This document shows positions 18,282 to 26,679 of a stretch of 64,000 nucleotides of DNA, one piece after another. A model generated the notes under the pieces. That model was not told where the DNA came from. It did no database searches and saw nothing but the letters and a program-made list of their open reading frames with translations. Made by a program: the position numbers and the translations under genes. The stretch's first letter is position 1. Every line of letters begins with the position of its first letter. Source of the DNA: CAJQHT01 sp038123275 (GTDB taxonomy: Bacteria > Pseudomonadota > Alphaproteobacteria > Rickettsiales > UBA1997); contig JAYORG010000009.1 of assembly GCA_038123275.1 (NCBI GenBank), forward strand, positions 1 to 64,000, given 5' to 3'.

Positions 18282-20285
18282 TTATATTATATCTATACCT
18301 ACTTCACTAAGTGGCTGATTCTTTCTTAACAAAGCAATATGGGTGATTTTTAAAATCATCGCCTCGTAGCCCATATTTTGATTAAGCAAACATGCTCTAT
18401 AAAAGTAACCCTTCGAAAGCCCTGGCATAAAATTAGCTTCGATAAAATTAGGGACATTGTTACCATCCATTTTAATATCTATTCTACCAAATATTCTGCC
18501 ACCAAGAATTCTAAATGCTGTTATTGCTAAAGCTGATAATTGAGCGTGTATTTTTAAATCTTTGACGATAGTAACTTTTTCGCTATCATTTTCTTTTGTA
18601 TTAAAATCAAGGATGCGATTACCATCCTTATTTTTTAAAGGAGTAATCTCAATTGGCATTGCAATAAGCTTGTTATTTTCAATATCTTCAAGAATACTCA
18701 CACTATATTCACTTCCAGATAAATAGGTTTCTGCCAGTGACAATTCTTGTTGATTTTGATAAATGTCAGATACTTTATTTTGGTAATCTTTAAAATTATG
18801 AACTATAGATGCTGAATCGATTCCTCTGCTATCACCTCCAGCAACTGGCTTAATGAATAAAGGAAATGGTATTGGAATTGATCTAATATTTTTATATTCA
18901 CCAGGTTTTGCTGTAAAGAAACTGGCCGTATTGATTCTGGCTTTTTGAACGATTTCCTTTGCATGACTCTTGTTATATTCTCCCTCTAAAGCCTCTCTAT
19001 TCGACCCAATATAGGAGATATTATGTTCATCTAAGAAGTCATTAAGCCAAATAGTTTGCTTTGATTGATCATCTATGTTTTTAAAAGAGAAGTATTTAAC
19101 CCCAGAAAATACTAAATCCGGCCCTCTATCTGCTAGATTGTTTAAATCTATCTCATTTTTAATTATGGTAATACAAACTTTTCTATAAGTGCTACTCAAG
19201 ATGTCTAGCATTAGCTTTTCATCTATATTAATAGCAATATTCTTTTGCCTGATATCCCCAGGTATCATGACTATTTCAATTGACTTATCAATTTTTAATG
19301 AATGTTTAGATTTTGCAGGTAAAAGCCTATTAATTGCTGAGATGGCAATAAGATGTACCACCTCATCATATTTTAACATTGAACCTAGTTCAAAAGAAGA
19401 GGGAAAGTAGCTACTACCCTTTGTCATTCCAGGAGTAAGATTTGCTTCTATAAAATAACATCTTTCATGAACGTCCATTTTGATATCAATTCTACCAAAA
19501 TCTCTTGCCCCAAGAGCTTCAAAGGAAGCTTTTGCAATAGCACAAACTTTTTGATAAATATCAACATCAGTAATTGTAACTAGTTTTTCACAATCCTTAC
19601 TTTTAATTTCTTTACTGAGAATCCTTATGTCATTTTGTAGGGGTGCAATTATTTCTATTGGAGCAATAAGCATTGTATCGGTTTGAATTATTGATACCGT
19701 GAACTCTCTTCCAGGAAGGTACTCTTCCACCAAAACTGGCTCTTGATATATTTCATATAATTCTTCTACTTTTTGCTCAAATCCTAAAAAATCAGTTACA
19801 AATGAATTACTATCTATTCCGTCGCTATTAGCTGAATTAATTGGTTTTATGAACAAGGGAAAAGGAATGGATAATTCTTCTGCGGATTTATATTGATTTG
19901 GGGAAGCTGTAAAAAAGCGAGCTGTTTGAATGCCGTAAGACATCACTTGTTTTTTGGAAGCTATCTTATTTACATCATAAAGCAAAACTTCATGGGCTGA
20001 TCCAGCGTAATTAATGTGGTGGGTTTCAAAGTAATTTGAGAGCCATATTTTCTGATCAAGATTATCAATTAGAATTTTATTTGTCAGAATGACTAGGTCG
20101 GGTTTTCTACTAACAACTTGTTGCAAATCTATTTCGTCATTGCAGATAGTCATTTTAATATTCTTGTACCTCTTTGATAGAGATTTGTGAATATTTTTGC
20201 ATGTTTGTAGTGATCCAAAAGATGTGTTCTTTAGATTCTCATTTTTAACTATTATAACTTCTATATTGGGCACTATTTGCTTCAT
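18282..20285 (-). CDS. Tandem D-Ala-D-Ala-ligase-like ATP-grasp protein (two fused modules)
   Basis: The 667-residue protein consists of two homologous halves (about 1-335 and 340-667), each like a D-alanine-D-alanine ligase. The first half has FPLFIKPINSANSDGID, LVEEYLPGREFTVSI and GRIDIKMD with FIEANLTPGMTKG. The second repeats these as FPLFIKPVAGGDSRGID, LAETYLSGSEYSVSI and GRIDIKMDGNN with FIEANFMPGLSKG. Nucleotide-binding Lys and metal-binding Asp and Asn seem present in both. ATP-grasp ligases activate a carboxylate with ATP and join it to an amine. A double Ddl is unusual, since normal Ddl is one module of about 310 residues. It probably makes a dipeptide-type bond but not necessarily for peptidoglycan. 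It is followed by the C26 hydrolase. Confidence 0.82.
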   Translation of the reverse strand: MKQIVPNIEVIIVKNENLKNTSFGSLQTCKNIHKSLSKRYKNIKMTICNDEIDLQQVVSRKPDLVILTNKILIDNLDQKIWLSNYFETHHINYAGSAHEVLLYDVNKIASKKQVMSYGIQTARFFTASPNQYKSAEELSIPFPLFIKPINSANSDGIDSNSFVTDFLGFEQKVEELYEIYQEPVLVEEYLPGREFTVSIIQTDTMLIAPIEIIAPLQNDIRILSKEIKSKDCEKLVTITDVDIYQKVCAIAKASFEALGARDFGRIDIKMDVHERCYFIEANLTPGMTKGSSYFPSSFELGSMLKYDEVVHLIAISAINRLLPAKSKHSLKIDKSIEIVMIPGDIRQKNIAINIDEKLMLDILSSTYRKVCITIIKNEIDLNNLADRGPDLVFSGVKYFSFKNIDDQSKQTIWLNDFLDEHNISYIGSNREALEGEYNKSHAKEIVQKARINTASFFTAKPGEYKNIRSIPIPFPLFIKPVAGGDSRGIDSASIVHNFKDYQNKVSDIYQNQQELSLAETYLSGSEYSVSILEDIENNKLIAMPIEITPLKNKDGNRILDFNTKENDSEKVTIVKDLKIHAQLSALAITAFRILGGRIFGRIDIKMDGNNVPNFIEANFMPGLSKGYFYRACLLNQNMGYEAMILKITHIALLRKNQPLSEVGIDII

Positions 20286-20292
20286 TTAAGGT

Positions 20293-20340
20293 TTAAAAAA
20301 ATTGGCAAGCCAAACCTTTCTTTGAGAAAGCTTTGGCTTG
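20293..20340 (-). terminator. Rho-independent terminator of the cold-shock gene
   Basis: On the minus strand the arm CAAGCCAAAGCTTTCT pairs with AGAAAGGTTTGGCTTG (one bulge) and is followed by a T-run (complement of 20294-20300). It lies about 100 bp downstream of cspA and just before the ATP-grasp start, so it separates the two transcripts. Confidence 0.8.
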
Positions 20341-20440
20341 ATAGAATTCACCTTAAATTGATCGTTCAATAATGCCTTATAGAGTTTTTTTATAAGAACT
20401 TAAAGTATAGAGTCTTTTAAAAAAGACGCAAAATCTTATC

Positions 20441-20647
20441 TTAATTGATAAGTTCAATATTAGTGGCAGATGTTTTGCCTTTATTATTTTCTGTATCATA
20501 AGATATTTTCTGATCTTCTTGTAGATCAGAAATTCCTTTTTCTTCAAGTTTGCTAATGTGAATGAAGACATCTTTACTGCCATCATCTGGTTGAACAAAA
20601 CCATATCCTTTAGTCACGTTAAACCATTTTACTATACCTGTTGCCAT
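20441..20647 (-). CDS. Cold-shock domain protein (CspA family)
   Basis: This is a single cold-shock domain of 68 residues. RNP-1 appears as KGYGFVQPD and RNP-2 as DVFIHIS, with the opening TGIVKWFN. Such proteins bind single-stranded RNA or DNA and melt secondary structure in cold or other stress. The 5' flank is long and AT-rich, as is usual for regulated csp messages. A strong hairpin terminator lies downstream. It stands alone and is not part of a larger operon. Confidence 0.95.
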   Translation of the reverse strand: MATGIVKWFNVTKGYGFVQPDDGSKDVFIHISKLEEKGISDLQEDQKISYDTENNKGKTSATNIELIN

Positions 20648-21000
20648 TTTTAATTTTATTTTAAATTTATAATTATTTCCTATCTAATTCTAGACAAGAA
20701 ACCACAAAACGTGTTTAATGAATTAAATTAGGAAAGTAATAAAAAAATCTGAAGTGAATCAATTTAGAATATAAAAAACTAAATGATAATTTGATGTACT
20801 TGAAACCTATGAATTATGACCTTAATTAACCACCGCTACCATTGTACTTTATATATCTCAATTAGCAATAAAAATCCCAATAGACCAATAAAAATCAAAC
20901 TCACCTTATAAATATAAAATAATTAATTAAAAGAAGTGTTTTCTTCTATTGCCTTGCACTTACACAATATCACTATACTATATCCCAAATACACTTCTTT
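20648..21000. other. Intergenic stretch upstream of cspA and the methyltransferase
   Basis: About 350 bp with no gene of its own. The part next to cspA is its leader and promoter region. The part from about 20926 stays open in the methyltransferase frame but has no ATG, GTG or TTG, so it may be leader sequence or a lost N-terminus. Confidence 0.4.
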
Positions 21001-21684
21001 ATAAATTTCTTATTTAAAAATAACATCTCTGATAGCAAGATTCGTATAAAATACCAAACCAAAGTTATTGGTAATAAAGATATTCATCTTTGTACCCTAA
21101 GGGACAATCAACAATATAATGACGACTTAGGTTTAGCAGCCAGTCTAGGTATTTCATCAGCGCAATGGCCCCTATTTGGAGTTATCTGGGATTCTTCCAT
21201 TGTTCTTGCGGATTTCATGGATGATTTTGACATAACAGGAAAACGAATTCTTGAAGTAGGCTGCGGTATAGCTTTATCAAGCATGGTAATTAATAAAAGA
21301 GGTGGAAATATTACAGCCACAGATTATCACCCCGAGGTGGGTACCTTTTTAAAAAAGAACACGATACTTAATGAAGGAAAATTAATACCCTACCACAGAC
21401 TTCGCTGGAGCAATAATAAAAGCATCATGGGGAAATTTGATATTATCATAGGCAGTGATTTGCTATATGAACAAGAACATATTCTTCTTCTATCTCAATT
21501 TATCGAGCAACATGCAAACGAAAGTTGCGAAGTAATAATTGTCGATCCCGGACGTAAACATCACAATAAATTCACAAAAGAAATGTTAAAACTCAACTAC
21601 ACACATTCTCAAAGCAGAGATATAAAAACGACGGAAGCAATAGATAAATATAAAGGCTTAATAATTCAATATAAAAGATTTTAA
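21001..21684 (+). CDS. SAM-dependent methyltransferase (Methyltransf_16-like), start unresolved
   Basis: Conserved sequence begins well before the first ATG (21217). The upstream frame reads NKDIHLCTLRDNQQYNDDLG and then LGISSAQWPLFGVIWDSS, a family-typical block. It runs on into the SAM motif KRILEVGCGIALSSMV, ITATDYHPE and IIGSDLLYE. No ATG, GTG or TTG exists in this frame between about 20926 and 21217. ATA 21001 is a nominal start. The protein is therefore about 227 residues, or a 155-residue truncated form from 21217 lacking the N-terminal block. Related proteins methylate proteins or small molecules; the target is unknown. It is isolated, with no partner gene. Confidence 0.7.
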   Translation: MNFLFKNNISDSKIRIKYQTKVIGNKDIHLCTLRDNQQYNDDLGLAASLGISSAQWPLFGVIWDSSIVLADFMDDFDITGKRILEVGCGIALSSMVINKRGGNITATDYHPEVGTFLKKNTILNEGKLIPYHRLRWSNNKSIMGKFDIIIGSDLLYEQEHILLLSQFIEQHANESCEVIIVDPGRKHHNKFTKEMLKLNYTHSQSRDIKTTEAIDKYKGLIIQYKRF

Positions 21685-21751
21685 TAAAGTGACAGTGCAA
21701 ATGCCAGTGTGATTCCATTGCCAACATAACTCATCTTACTAACTCTTTATA

Positions 21752-21826
21752 TGGCTCCTCGGGAGGGATTCGAACCCCCGACCAATTGGTTAACAGCCAA
21801 CTGCTCTACCACTGAGCTACCGAGGA
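21752..21826 (-). tRNA. tRNA-Asn (anticodon GTT)
   Basis: The minus strand reads TCCTCGGTAGCTCAGTGG at the 5' end, a GTT anticodon in a TGTTAAC loop at about 21790-21796, GGTTCGAATCC in the T arm, and a closing CCGAGGA that pairs with TCCTCGG. The CCA tail is encoded at 21752-21754. It accepts asparagine. It lies between the methyltransferase and the Bax-inhibitor-like gene. Confidence 0.97.
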
Positions 21827-21898
21827 ATGAGGAAGCTCACTTAATATTTTTAAGTGAGCGCATATTTTTAATTAAAGAGAGGTTAAAAAGCAACTACT

Positions 21899-22621
21899 TT
21901 ATCTTCTATCACCAAATAAACGAAGAATCGCTAAGAACATATTGATGAAATCCATGTAAAGACTCAAAGCACCCATTGTTGCAGCTTTTGAAATTGCCTC
22001 AGCATGTCCAGCAAATTGATAGTAAATTGATTTAATTCTCTGTACATCATAAGCAGTTAAACCAGTAAAGATTATTACTGTTAAAATTGATAAAGCAAAT
22101 TGCATAGCAGAACTTTGTAAAAATAAATTAACTATTGAAGCAATAATTAAACCAATCAAGCCCATCATCATAAAAGACCCCATAGCAGTAAGATCTTTCT
22201 TGGTGGTGTAGCCATAAAGACTCATCGCACCAAATAAAGAAGCTGTAATGAAGAAAGCACGAGCAATACTAGCACCTGTATACATTAAGAATATTGGAGC
22301 TAATGAAAGGCCCATCAAACCAGAAAAAACCCAAAGATAAGTCCTAGCTTGAGCAGCAGAAACTTTATTAATTTTAGCACTCATAAAAAATATAAAACCA
22401 AGAGGTGCAAGCATTACCAACCATTTTAAAGGAGAGCCAAAAATAGCATTTAATAGAGCAGGAGAACTAGCAGTAATAAATGAAACTAAACCAGTAATTC
22501 CAAGAGCAATTCCCATATTATTAAAAACTTTTTGCATGTAGTCTCTCAAACCTTCATCGTAAGTATGGCTTTTAGCTTGAGACTGCGCTCTAGCGCTAGT
22601 TTGATGAGTAAAATCTAACAT
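21899..22621 (-). CDS. Bax inhibitor-1/YccA family membrane protein
   Basis: The 240-residue protein has seven hydrophobic segments after an N-terminal LRDYMQKVFNNMGIALGITG block. It ends in a BI-1 family signature (LYMDFINMFLAILRLFGDRR). Alphaproteobacterial BI-1 proteins are inner-membrane proteins; relatives work as proton-sensitive calcium leak channels or interact with FtsH. It is monocistronic, divergent from aroK with 56-92 bp between starts, so the promoters are close. The start at ATG 22621 gives the expected length. Confidence 0.93.
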   Translation of the reverse strand: MLDFTHQTSARAQSQAKSHTYDEGLRDYMQKVFNNMGIALGITGLVSFITASSPALLNAIFGSPLKWLVMLAPLGFIFFMSAKINKVSAAQARTYLWVFSGLMGLSLAPIFLMYTGASIARAFFITASLFGAMSLYGYTTKKDLTAMGSFMMMGLIGLIIASIVNLFLQSSAMQFALSILTVIIFTGLTAYDVQRIKSIYYQFAGHAEAISKAATMGALSLYMDFINMFLAILRLFGDRR

Positions 22622-22713
22622 ATTTTTCCTTTTAATTAATTGATAAATTTAGTCTACTAATCTAAGATAATAACATATTGAAGTTTTTTCAAGAAAATTT
22701 AACAATAATTATT

Positions 22714-23265
22714 GTGTCAAACAAAGATAACAAGACAATACAAGCAAAAGATAAAACTATCATTGCCCTAACTGGCATGATGGGGTCTGGCAAAACTACA
22801 ATAGGAATGCGCCTAGCCCAAAGACTAAAAATGCCTTTTAAAGACTCAGACAAAGAGATAGAGAAACAACTTGCAAAAACTACCAATCAAATCTTTGAAG
22901 AAGATGGCGAAGAATATTTTCGTCAAATTGAATCACAAATTATTAACGACATCACTAAACAAAAAAAACCCCTCATTTTATCGTTAGGCGGCGGCGCTTT
23001 TACTAACGAAAACATCAGAAACTTAATCAAAAAAGAATGTGTTTCAATTTGGCTTAGTAGTGATTTAGAAGTTATTTTAGAAAGAGTTGGCAATAAAACA
23101 CATCGCCCTTTACTAAATAATGTTGATAAAAGAGAAGTTCTATCTAAGTTAATAAAAGAAAGAACTCCTTTTTACAAACAATGTGACATTAAAATTAATA
23201 GCGGCTCCAACAGCCATGAAGAAACCGTTAATGATATTATTGCAAAATTACAACAAATAATATGA
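22714..23265 (+). CDS. aroK: Shikimate kinase
   Basis: AroK phosphorylates shikimate at the 3-hydroxyl with ATP, the fifth step of the chorismate pathway. The P-loop is LTGMMGSGKTTIG (residues about 20-32), followed by the shikimate-binding DSDKEIE, and GGGAF, with RPLL in the lid region. I choose the GTG at 22714 (183 residues); an upstream TTG at 22678 adds 12 residues not typical of the family. The stop overlaps the start of aroB by 4 bp, so the two are coupled. Confidence 0.93.
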   Translation: MSNKDNKTIQAKDKTIIALTGMMGSGKTTIGMRLAQRLKMPFKDSDKEIEKQLAKTTNQIFEEDGEEYFRQIESQIINDITKQKKPLILSLGGGAFTNENIRNLIKKECVSIWLSSDLEVILERVGNKTHRPLLNNVDKREVLSKLIKERTPFYKQCDIKINSGSNSHEETVNDIIAKLQQII

Positions 23266-24365
23266 AAGAAACAACTCTAAACGTCAATCTAAACCAAAGA
23301 AGCTACGATATCATAATTGGTAACAATATTAGAAATAACTTTGCCAATTATTTAACAAAAATTGGCACTTTTAGCAAAGTTATTATTATTACAGACGAAA
23401 ATATTGCCAAATTACATTTAGATGAATTCTCAAATATTTTAAATCAGTCAAATATCACCCATCAAAATATCACTCTAAAAGCCGGTGAACAAACCAAGGA
23501 TTTCGCTAATTTACAAAATTTATGCGATAAAATATTAAGTGAAAGAATTGATCGTGGCACTCTACTAATTGCCTTTGGCGGCGGCGTCATTGGTGATTTA
23601 ACCGGATTTGTTGCCAGCATTTTGCTTAGAGGCATCAACTTTATTCAAGTTCCAACCACTCTTTTAGCCGCAGTAGACAGCTCCGTTGGCGGCAAAACAG
23701 CCATCAATAGTAAATATGGTAAAAACCTAATTGGTAGCTTCTATCAACCAAAATTAGTTTTTTGTGATTTAGATTTTCTACAAACATTACCAAGTCGTGA
23801 TTTTATTTCTGGCTACGGCGAAGTTATTAAATATGGCCTTATTGACAATAAAAACTTCTTTAATTATTTGATAAAAAACATTGAAGAAATTAAGAAGAAA
23901 AATCCAGAAATCCTCAAAGAATTAATCATTAAATCCTGTCAAATTAAAGCCAAAATAGTTTCTCAAGACGAAACTGAACAAGGAAAACGCGCCTTACTTA
24001 ATTTTGGCCATACTTTTGGTCACGTTTTTGAAACACAGACTGGATACACCAACGAATTATTTCACGGCGAAGCAGTTGGCATTGGCATGGTCATGGCCGC
24101 CAAAATGTCATCTAAACTAGGCCTAATTAACGAAGCAAATGTCAATGAAATTCAAAATCATATTGAAAAATCTGGCTTATTTTCTTCTCCCACACAAGTT
24201 AGAAAAACATGGAACAAAAAAGAGCTTTTAAACCATCTTTACAAAGATAAAAAAGTAAAAAACAACCAACTAACCTTCATTTTACTAAAAAATATTGGTG
24301 AAGCTTTCATTCAAAATGATGTTAAAGAAGAGTTATTTTTAGAAGTTCTAGAAGAATTTTTGTAA
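23262..24365 (+). CDS. aroB: 3-dehydroquinate synthase
   Basis: AroB converts DAHP to 3-dehydroquinate using NAD and a divalent metal. Visible motifs are the NAD-binding LIAFGGGVIGDLTGFVAS near residue 105, PTTLLAAVDSSVGGKTAIN near 140, and the metal ligand block FGHTFGHVFET near residue 247, with HGEAVGIGMVMA shortly after. The 367-residue length is normal. It overlaps aroK by 4 bp (ATGA) and ends against the stop of the convergent HESTH gene without any spacer. The enzyme is cytosolic. Confidence 0.96.
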   Translation: MKETTLNVNLNQRSYDIIIGNNIRNNFANYLTKIGTFSKVIIITDENIAKLHLDEFSNILNQSNITHQNITLKAGEQTKDFANLQNLCDKILSERIDRGTLLIAFGGGVIGDLTGFVASILLRGINFIQVPTTLLAAVDSSVGGKTAINSKYGKNLIGSFYQPKLVFCDLDFLQTLPSRDFISGYGEVIKYGLIDNKNFFNYLIKNIEEIKKKNPEILKELIIKSCQIKAKIVSQDETEQGKRALLNFGHTFGHVFETQTGYTNELFHGEAVGIGMVMAAKMSSKLGLINEANVNEIQNHIEKSGLFSSPTQVRKTWNKKELLNHLYKDKKVKNNQLTFILLKNIGEAFIQNDVKEELFLEVLEEFL

Positions 24366-25691
24366 TTACAATTCATCCCTTCCCGTTCTTGTATTGGGCT
24401 TAACTTTTTTATAAGACTTAGCATTTTTCTTTATTTTTGGAGAAGTTTTTGGATAAATATCATCTAAAACAGCTTTACCATCTGCATCCAAATTCTCATA
24501 AGCGCCATTAAAAATCATGGCTTTTGTTTTAGAGATAAACTTACCCATTCTTGAATCCAAAGCCCTGGTAAAAGCCCTTGGAAGCTCTCCTAAATGAGCT
24601 ATCGATTCTGGGCATATTAATTGTTCACCAATTGATTTATCAAAAAGTTTAAATTTACGCAACACACCAGCAGCCATAGTTTTGCCAATAAACTTAAATA
24701 CACCTTCTTGATCTGCTCTAGAATAAATAGAAAGATCCCTATCCAAATAACTTTGAATTGCTTGAACATTTTTACTACCAACAAAAAACTTTACATCTTT
24801 CCAATGTTTATTGGTTGCCTTTCCCAAACTAACAAAATATTTTGACCATTTTGGATTGCTATCAGCCAAATTAGCACTAGCCACCACATTTCCTAACCTA
24901 TCCTTAAAACCTTGATATTGATCAACGCATTTTTGAGTTTGTTCCGGGTTTTTTAAGGAAAAAAGATATGAAGCCAAAATTTTACCATCAATTTCAGATG
25001 GGCTATGTATGCCATCTTTTAAATTATTACGCCCAATACCCATACCATGAACACAATGAGTAGACTCATGTTTTAGCCCTCTAGCTAAGGTTGCTCTTGG
25101 ATCAACATCCATATCTCTACCAAATTGCTTCGTCCTGTCACTATCAACTGCAAGATATCCATCTATTTCACCATTACGACCAAAAGCAGTATGAAAACGA
25201 GCAGTAACATCTTCTATGCCACTATCTTGAACTACAATACCATTTCTAGTGCCATTTTTCACACTCTCTAAACAAACACTAAGCAATTTTTTATCTCTTA
25301 ATGATAAAGAGTTTGAATTTGCAGATTTCATAATTAAAGACCTATCTCTCTTAGAAATAGCAGGATCAAAAGAATCCTTTAAGTGATCTTTAAATTTATC
25401 CTTATCAAAAACACCCTCATCATCAAACTTCAACGCACCCACACTCTCAATTAATTGCACACCAACACTTAAAAATAATAAAGCACCAATAAGCTTACCC
25501 GACGCACTAGAAAATCTTAAACCCCTAGACCCCATATGCTTTAATGCCAGTTCAATATCAGGCTCATTTACCCTTTCTTGAATTTTTCTATGAAACTCTC
25601 CAACAGCTTTTCTATGAGACACCACACTACTGGGTGCCTTTGTATCACCCCTTTTTCTTCCACCACCACTTCTTTTTTTAACATTAGGCAT
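24366..25691 (-). CDS. Putative zinc metalloprotease-like protein (HESTH motif), unknown family
   Basis: I do not recognise a named family for this 441-residue protein. Residues 208-212 are HESTH, a classical HExxH zinc-binding motif; a Glu in SPSEIDG about 25 residues later could be the third ligand. The N-terminus is basic and low complexity (KKRSGGGRKRGD). A hydrophobic segment (LIGALLFLSVGVQLIESVG, about 67-85) may be a membrane anchor. The C-terminus is again basic. No normal signal peptide is seen. A type IV-secreted effector is possible in this kind of bacterium, but that is inference. It stands alone. Confidence 0.6.
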   Translation of the reverse strand: MPNVKKRSGGGRKRGDTKAPSSVVSHRKAVGEFHRKIQERVNEPDIELALKHMGSRGLRFSSASGKLIGALLFLSVGVQLIESVGALKFDDEGVFDKDKFKDHLKDSFDPAISKRDRSLIMKSANSNSLSLRDKKLLSVCLESVKNGTRNGIVVQDSGIEDVTARFHTAFGRNGEIDGYLAVDSDRTKQFGRDMDVDPRATLARGLKHESTHCVHGMGIGRNNLKDGIHSPSEIDGKILASYLFSLKNPEQTQKCVDQYQGFKDRLGNVVASANLADSNPKWSKYFVSLGKATNKHWKDVKFFVGSKNVQAIQSYLDRDLSIYSRADQEGVFKFIGKTMAAGVLRKFKLFDKSIGEQLICPESIAHLGELPRAFTRALDSRMGKFISKTKAMIFNGAYENLDADGKAVLDDIYPKTSPKIKKNAKSYKKVKPNTRTGRDEL

Positions 25692-26227
25692 ATCTTACAA
25701 TTTAAATTAATTTAATTTAATTTATCGCAAAACTAAAACTATTGTAACCAATATCCATACTTCAAGCAAGAAATATCTACTAAAAACTTTAGAAACTTTT
25801 ACCTAAACATTATTAACTCACCTACATAGATAAGGAATTATCTTTAATTATTGACGATTACATTTTCTTATTGGGGCTAAATAACTTCTCCAAATATCAT
25901 ATCACTTAAATTTTCTCTTATTTAGGTTAAATTGAAGGAATAATCCCAACTAATTTCAAAAAGATTGCAAAGTTGCAAAATAGAATTTATCTTTTAAACA
26001 CAAACATCAAAAATGATGTTTTTGGGTCGACTAACCCATCATAAGACGGTCTTTATTTTGATAAGCAAAGATCGAAAACAAAAAGCTTATCTCTCAGTTC
26101 TTGACTGGGGGGTAATGTTATGTTCAAGGCTTGCCTAAAAGCATTGCACCGTTCTTATGCGGTCTTAGTCGCTCCCAGTCGCCAGTAGTTTAATCACAAT
26201 TACTTGCGACCTTATTTTTAATAATAT
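25692..26227. other. Long intergenic region (structured RNA candidate within)
   Basis: About 535 bp without a gene lie between the HESTH gene and the MITE-like repeat. The first 300 bp are AT-rich with no clear signal apart from promoter-like sequence for the minus-strand gene. The last 200 bp are richer in GC and contain several nested inverted repeats, described separately. Confidence 0.5.
26018..26222. ncRNA. Candidate structured RNA
   Basis: Compared with its surroundings this segment is GC-rich and has nested complementary arms: GATAAGC (about 26080) with GCTTATC (about 26098), GACTGGGGG (about 26104) with CTCCCAGTC (about 26194), and within it ACCG-TTCTTATG-CGGT. There is no open reading frame. 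A 6S-like or other small RNA is conceivable, but I cannot match it to a known family and the strand is not certain (plus is drawn). Confidence 0.35.
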
Positions 26228-26322
26228 GGGCTTATGCAAGGGCAACTAATAATACTATTTTAGTGTAATTATTTCTCCAAGACCTACTAAATGTAACTTT
26301 TAGTTCACTTTTTGCATAAATC
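26228..26322 (-). repeat. MITE-like repeat, copy 1
   Basis: This 95-bp element is similar in reverse orientation to 49039-49132. It has imperfect terminal inverted repeats (ends like TTACGCAA and TTGCGTAA) and the shared core CATTTAGTAGGTCTT. It ends a few bases before the Shine-Dalgarno of the 83-residue gene and thus forms its 5' region. Confidence 0.75.
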
Positions 26323-26343
26323 CTAATAAAGGAGCAAAAAACC

Positions 26344-26595
26344 ATGACTAAAATCCACAATCAAAACTTAAGCAAAGAAAATCAAGAATTAGCTACCGAC
26401 CTAGCTAGACTTTTCAAAAAAGATAGGGAAGAAATTATCAAATCAATAGACCTATTCTCCAACCTAAGCCCAATTATGAAAAACATCCTCTATTGCCTGT
26501 CTAAAATAAAAGAAGAAAAACACTTAAATGTCTTTTTATCCTTAGAATTTTTATCCCAATCTAATCAAACAATTATGGATATTTTGAAGAAGTAA
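26344..26595 (+). CDS. Small helical hypothetical protein
   Basis: This is an 83-residue protein with a strong AAAGGAG Shine-Dalgarno at 26328-26334 before its ATG and a rho-independent terminator 30 bp after its stop, so it is very likely expressed. It is predicted to be all-helical (ENQELATDLARLFKKDREE, then MKNILYCLSKIKEEKHLNVF) with no signal peptide. I do not recognise a family. A MITE-like repeat forms the region just upstream. Confidence 0.65.
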   Translation: MTKIHNQNLSKENQELATDLARLFKKDREEIIKSIDLFSNLSPIMKNILYCLSKIKEEKHLNVFLSLEFLSQSNQTIMDILKK

Positions 26596-26624
26596 TATTA
26601 ATTTTTTAAAATTAAAATTCCAAA

Positions 26625-26660
26625 AAAAATAATTGTGCTCAGTGAGCACAATTATTTTTT
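26625..26660. terminator. Bidirectional rho-independent terminator
   Basis: A perfect hairpin pairs AAAAATAATTGTGCTC (26625-26640) with GAGCACAATTATTTTT (26644-26659) around loop AGT, with T-runs on both strands. It sits between the convergent 83-residue gene and nrdA and can stop both transcripts. Confidence 0.92.
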
Positions 26661-26679
26661 TGTATATTTTAAACAAACC

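Noticed and set aside
20377..20604. 75-residue minus-strand ORF overlapping the cold-shock gene
   Set aside because: It is an out-of-frame shadow; the cold-shock domain reading explains this DNA fully.
21751..21945. 64-residue plus-strand ORF starting MAPREGFEPPTN
   Set aside because: It is read across the tRNA-Asn gene on the opposite strand. This is a well-known false ORF.
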